Of a stretch of 64,000 nucleotides of DNA, positions 61,110-64,000 are shown piece by piece. The stretch is from Phascolomyces articulosus (lineage: Eukaryota; Mucoromycota; Mucoromycetes; Mucorales; Lichtheimiaceae), in the NCBI GenBank assembly GCA_025677815.1, contig JAIXMP010000016.1, positions 124,001-188,000 on the forward strand, read 5' to 3'. The notes beneath the pieces are model-generated. The model was not told where the DNA came from. It ran no database searches and saw nothing but the letters and a program-made list of their open reading frames with translations. Positions within the stretch are counted from its first letter, which is position 1. Each line of letters begins with the position of its first letter. Made by a program: the position numbers and the translations under genes.

Positions 61110-64000
61110 ATGCATTCAGCAAACCATTCCAGTCCCTTTCCTACCCTTATTACAGTTCACGATGCCATCACCGATTCACCCATTTACAGAGCCAATGTGG
61201 TCCATTGGGATGAACAGCTTGATTTATTCGATAAATGGCTCGCGACCCTTTCCAATCAATGCAAACAGTACCTGGAAAAGCTAAACAGTAAAGTTTCATT
61301 CTTTGAGACAGTATTATCGACAAATCAGTACTATTTAATAGTATAACACTCATATTATCAACCTTGTATACATTTGTTTTCTACATTGTAGGGTTTAATT
61401 CAGATACTGCTGCCATCTGCGAAAAGTTAAAACCACCCTCTAATATGGATGACAGTTTGATAGGTATATATAAAACAATAAGTTTTATTTATTTATTTAT
61501 TTATTTTTATTGACTCTATGAATTATATATCCAATCGCACGCGAAAAAAAAAGATCCTAATGGATAAAACATAATACTGAATGGTTCATCCTATTTTATA
61601 TAAAATATAGCATCTTCTTTAACTACACCAGCATTCAATCGGTTTTCCGTGGCGTTGCAATCAACAATTGCATGCCAAACAAAAATGGTAACGAACCGCC
61701 AGCTTTTCTTTGTTATTTTCATTCGGAGCGAGTGTTTGTCCGACCCAAAACTAATTAAACACGCGGATTACCCGGCGGCAATGCCCGCGTGCCGATTATT
61801 CTTTATTTATTTAGATATTAGATATTCAAACAACTTATATTGAGCCATTACATCAACTATCAAAAACATATCTGAAAGATTTCAAGGTAAAAAAAAATTG
61901 TATTATAATAATGAAAACAAGAAAAAAACCAGAAAGAAATTAAATCTTCTTTGCCTGTGATGTATGGACGAATGGGATTTATGCAGGAATTTAGAAAACA
62001 GCATGACAAAGCATTGGATCGATACGAAAGTCAATTGCAAAAATATGCGGCACTCGGTAAAAGTAAAGATCCTATAATGTTACGTGATGAGGCCGAACTA
62101 CTTCATGATGCACGTAAAGAGTATATTCAATTATCGGGTCAACATACTGTTCGTGTGGTCAACTTCCGTGGGTTATTGGCAAATTTATTAGTTGAACGTA
62201 TTGCAACATCATCCAAGCCTGAAAATAATTTTGAAGATTTGGCTCAAATTTGGAATCATATTCATACATCCATTGCTGGCTGGCGTCAATGGCTTATTGA
62301 TGTAAGGAATATATAGTATATAATAGACAAGAAGGGGGAAGAAAAAAGAAGATAGGAGGAAAGCTCCTCATGCATCATGGTACTGAATATTCATTGTGCT
62401 TAGGACCAGCAAACGTGTATATATGAATTACGTAAAATGCAATTAGTTCGAGAACGATTAGAAGCAGAATTTTTGAAACTTACAGAACCTCGCAAAGAAT
62501 TAAGTTATTATACACAATCATCCTCTCCACTACTGATCAATGGTCAACTTCCCAACAGAACAAGGACTTCGCCAGCATGCAAATGGGGTTATCTCTTTCT
62601 TCGTGTTTCTCGACACACATGGGCACGTCGTTGGTGTTTTGTCTACAATGAATATTTTGGTTGGTGTACAGTGAGTTCGAAACCTGGACGTGCGATGGTA
62701 ACAGTGGAAGGTAAGGTATCCATGGCAACATGTGATGTAAGGCTTATCAATGAAGGAGAACGTCGATTCTGTTTTGAGATTAAACATCCACAGTAAGTAT
62801 TAATACAGAACAAGGATATTGATAAAAGAAACGAAGGGTGTACGAATAGTAATCCATTTATTTTTAATAGAGGAACATATCTCTTACAATCAGAAACAAC
62901 AGAGGATTTACGAGATTGGATCTATTGTCTTAATTGGATTCGACGAACTGAGGGTGAAAATCCATCCAGTAAATACCCTGACGATTCATCCATTGTCGAT
63001 TCTTTTAGACAATCATCATTATCTTCCAGCGAAACCTCGCTTTCACAATCCACAAGCTCACTTACTGCCAGATCATCTCCTAGTACGAACAGAAGATCTT
63101 ATAAAGCCAAATCCACTACAACAGTGACAACACCCAAAGATATCCCTGTTACACTCAGTACAATGAAAGCACCACTTTACAACAATTTACCCGATACCAC
63201 AAAATTACATAGTATTAGCGGCTTGATATTTTCATCATCGCGCTCCTCATTGACATCACCCGAACAACAAGGATCTTCATCTGATGCTCTAGTAGGCGCA
63301 CCTTCTGCAGTAGCATATGTGTCTAATTCACTTTCCAATCATGGTGCATTACTCATGACATGTCTTTCACTCAGTCCAGTATTGGTATGGGAAGCAGCTC
63401 GATCTAGAAGTATTCAGAGTGTGCAAGTACCGGATTCACTTTGGGGTGTTCCATGGCCAATTTTAGGAACCATGTTAATTGCTGATAAACGAACAGCTTC
63501 AGTACAAAATGGGTCCATGTCACCCACTGATAAAGCTGGTGTATTGTGGCCATTAGCACGAGATAGTTCTTCCAGCCTTAATGTCGATATAGCAAATTAT
63601 GAACATCAAGAAGATAATGATATGTTACGTAAAATGTTTGGTGGTGTAAAACCAGACGAAGTTGTTTTGGATGGTAAGAGAGTTTTTTTTTATATATTTA
63701 TTTGTAAAAAAAAAATATATCAAAATAATGGTATAGCGGTGGTTCTTTTTTTCTCTTTTTTTTTTCTTCCACTCATACGTAATACCCATAATTAGTGTTT
63801 GTTGGTGTACTTCGACGAAAACAAGAACCTATACAACCCAATGAAGAATTAACCGATACTGCATCGGTGGATTCATTTGATAAAGAGTTATGTGCTCAAC
63901 TTGCCACTCTTAACTCTTCACCACCTTCTGAACTTGGTTATGGATATGGTGGTAAAGCATTTGTTACACAAAGTACTTTTTGGTTCTATAGTTTTACCAT
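61110..64000 (+). CDS. SIP3/LAM-type BAR-PH protein, probable membrane contact-site lipid transporter (5' part)
   Basis: Eight exons are visible, 61110-61287, 61392-61463, 61611-61687, 61815-61886, 61933-62301, 62404-62792, 62871-63673 and 63796 to the window edge, all joining in phase. The N-terminal 250 residues form a BAR-like coiled domain (TDSPIYRANVVHWDEQLDLF ... HDKALDRYESQLQKYAAL ... KEYIQLSGQHTVRVVNFRGL). A PH domain follows (CKWGYLFLRVSRHTWARRWC ... DLRDWIYCLNWIRR), then a Ser/Thr-rich linker. Yeast Sip3, Ysp1 and relatives (LAM family) have the same BAR-PH order followed by a VASt domain and a membrane helix, and move sterols at ER-plasma membrane contacts. The VASt part would lie beyond the window. 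Intron 61688-61814 contains an unusually G+C-rich stretch (61725-61800). The start at 61110 is chosen as the first ATG in the correct frame. Confidence 0.88.

Noticed and set aside
60908..61213. 101-codon plus-strand frame before the SIP3-like gene
   Set aside because: The overlapping frame from 61110 gives the BAR-domain start that joins in phase to all following exons; this one does not.

Overview
The window is a stretch of eukaryotic, almost certainly fungal, nuclear DNA. Genes carry many short (about 45-130 bp) GT-AG introns, sit on both strands, and are separated by A+T-rich spacers full of homopolymer and dinucleotide runs. The gene set (Sey1, an ankyrin-DHHC palmitoyltransferase, an Ecl1-type small zinc protein, Spt6, a class II DYRK/Pom1-like kinase, a malic enzyme of oleaginous-mould type, several F-box proteins) and the TPR/F-box/leucine-rich architecture fit an early-diverging filamentous fungus, probably Mucoromycota/Mucorales. 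That placement is inference. I see no CRISPR, no bacterial operon and no convincing tRNA.

Layout: 0.2-7.1 kb holds an enoyl-CoA hydratase (AUH type), a tiny two-helix membrane protein, an orphan coding exon and the ER-fusion GTPase Sey1. From 7.1 to 15.7 kb lies the most unusual region: degenerate coding fragments, then an unidentified multi-exon gene whose third coding exon is split by a 4.1 kb insertion. The insertion is a terminal-inverted-repeat (TIR) element (9797-13923) flanked by a 9-bp duplication, and it in turn carries a dead LINE retrotransposon (9889-13064) flanked by its own 15-bp duplication. The next intron of the broken gene is oversized and contains an antisense scrap of 25S rRNA. 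From 15.7 to 26 kb come the Akr1-like palmitoyltransferase, an Ecl1-like gene, a small zinc-finger gene, NAC-beta, and a broken single-pass membrane-protein gene.

From 26 to 43.4 kb lie a 1,409-residue DYRK kinase (minus strand), a 4.7 kb gene-poor gap with a degenerate minisatellite, a four-LIM protein (plus) and the elongation factor Spt6 (minus). From 43.4 to 57.7 kb are a Ser-rich small gene, a Pro-rich single-pass membrane protein, a decayed gene fragment, a malic enzyme with a mitochondrial-type leader, an F-box-like gene, and another 4.3 kb gap. From 57.7 kb to the end are a TPR/F-box/LRR protein and the 5' part of a SIP3/LAM-type BAR-PH lipid-transfer protein that runs off the window.

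The genes do not form one pathway; this is ordinary fungal chromosome with housekeeping genes interspersed with decayed and transposon-hit loci. Exon boundaries were placed by hand from GT/AG signals and reading phase. The coding lengths of the main genes sum to whole codons.
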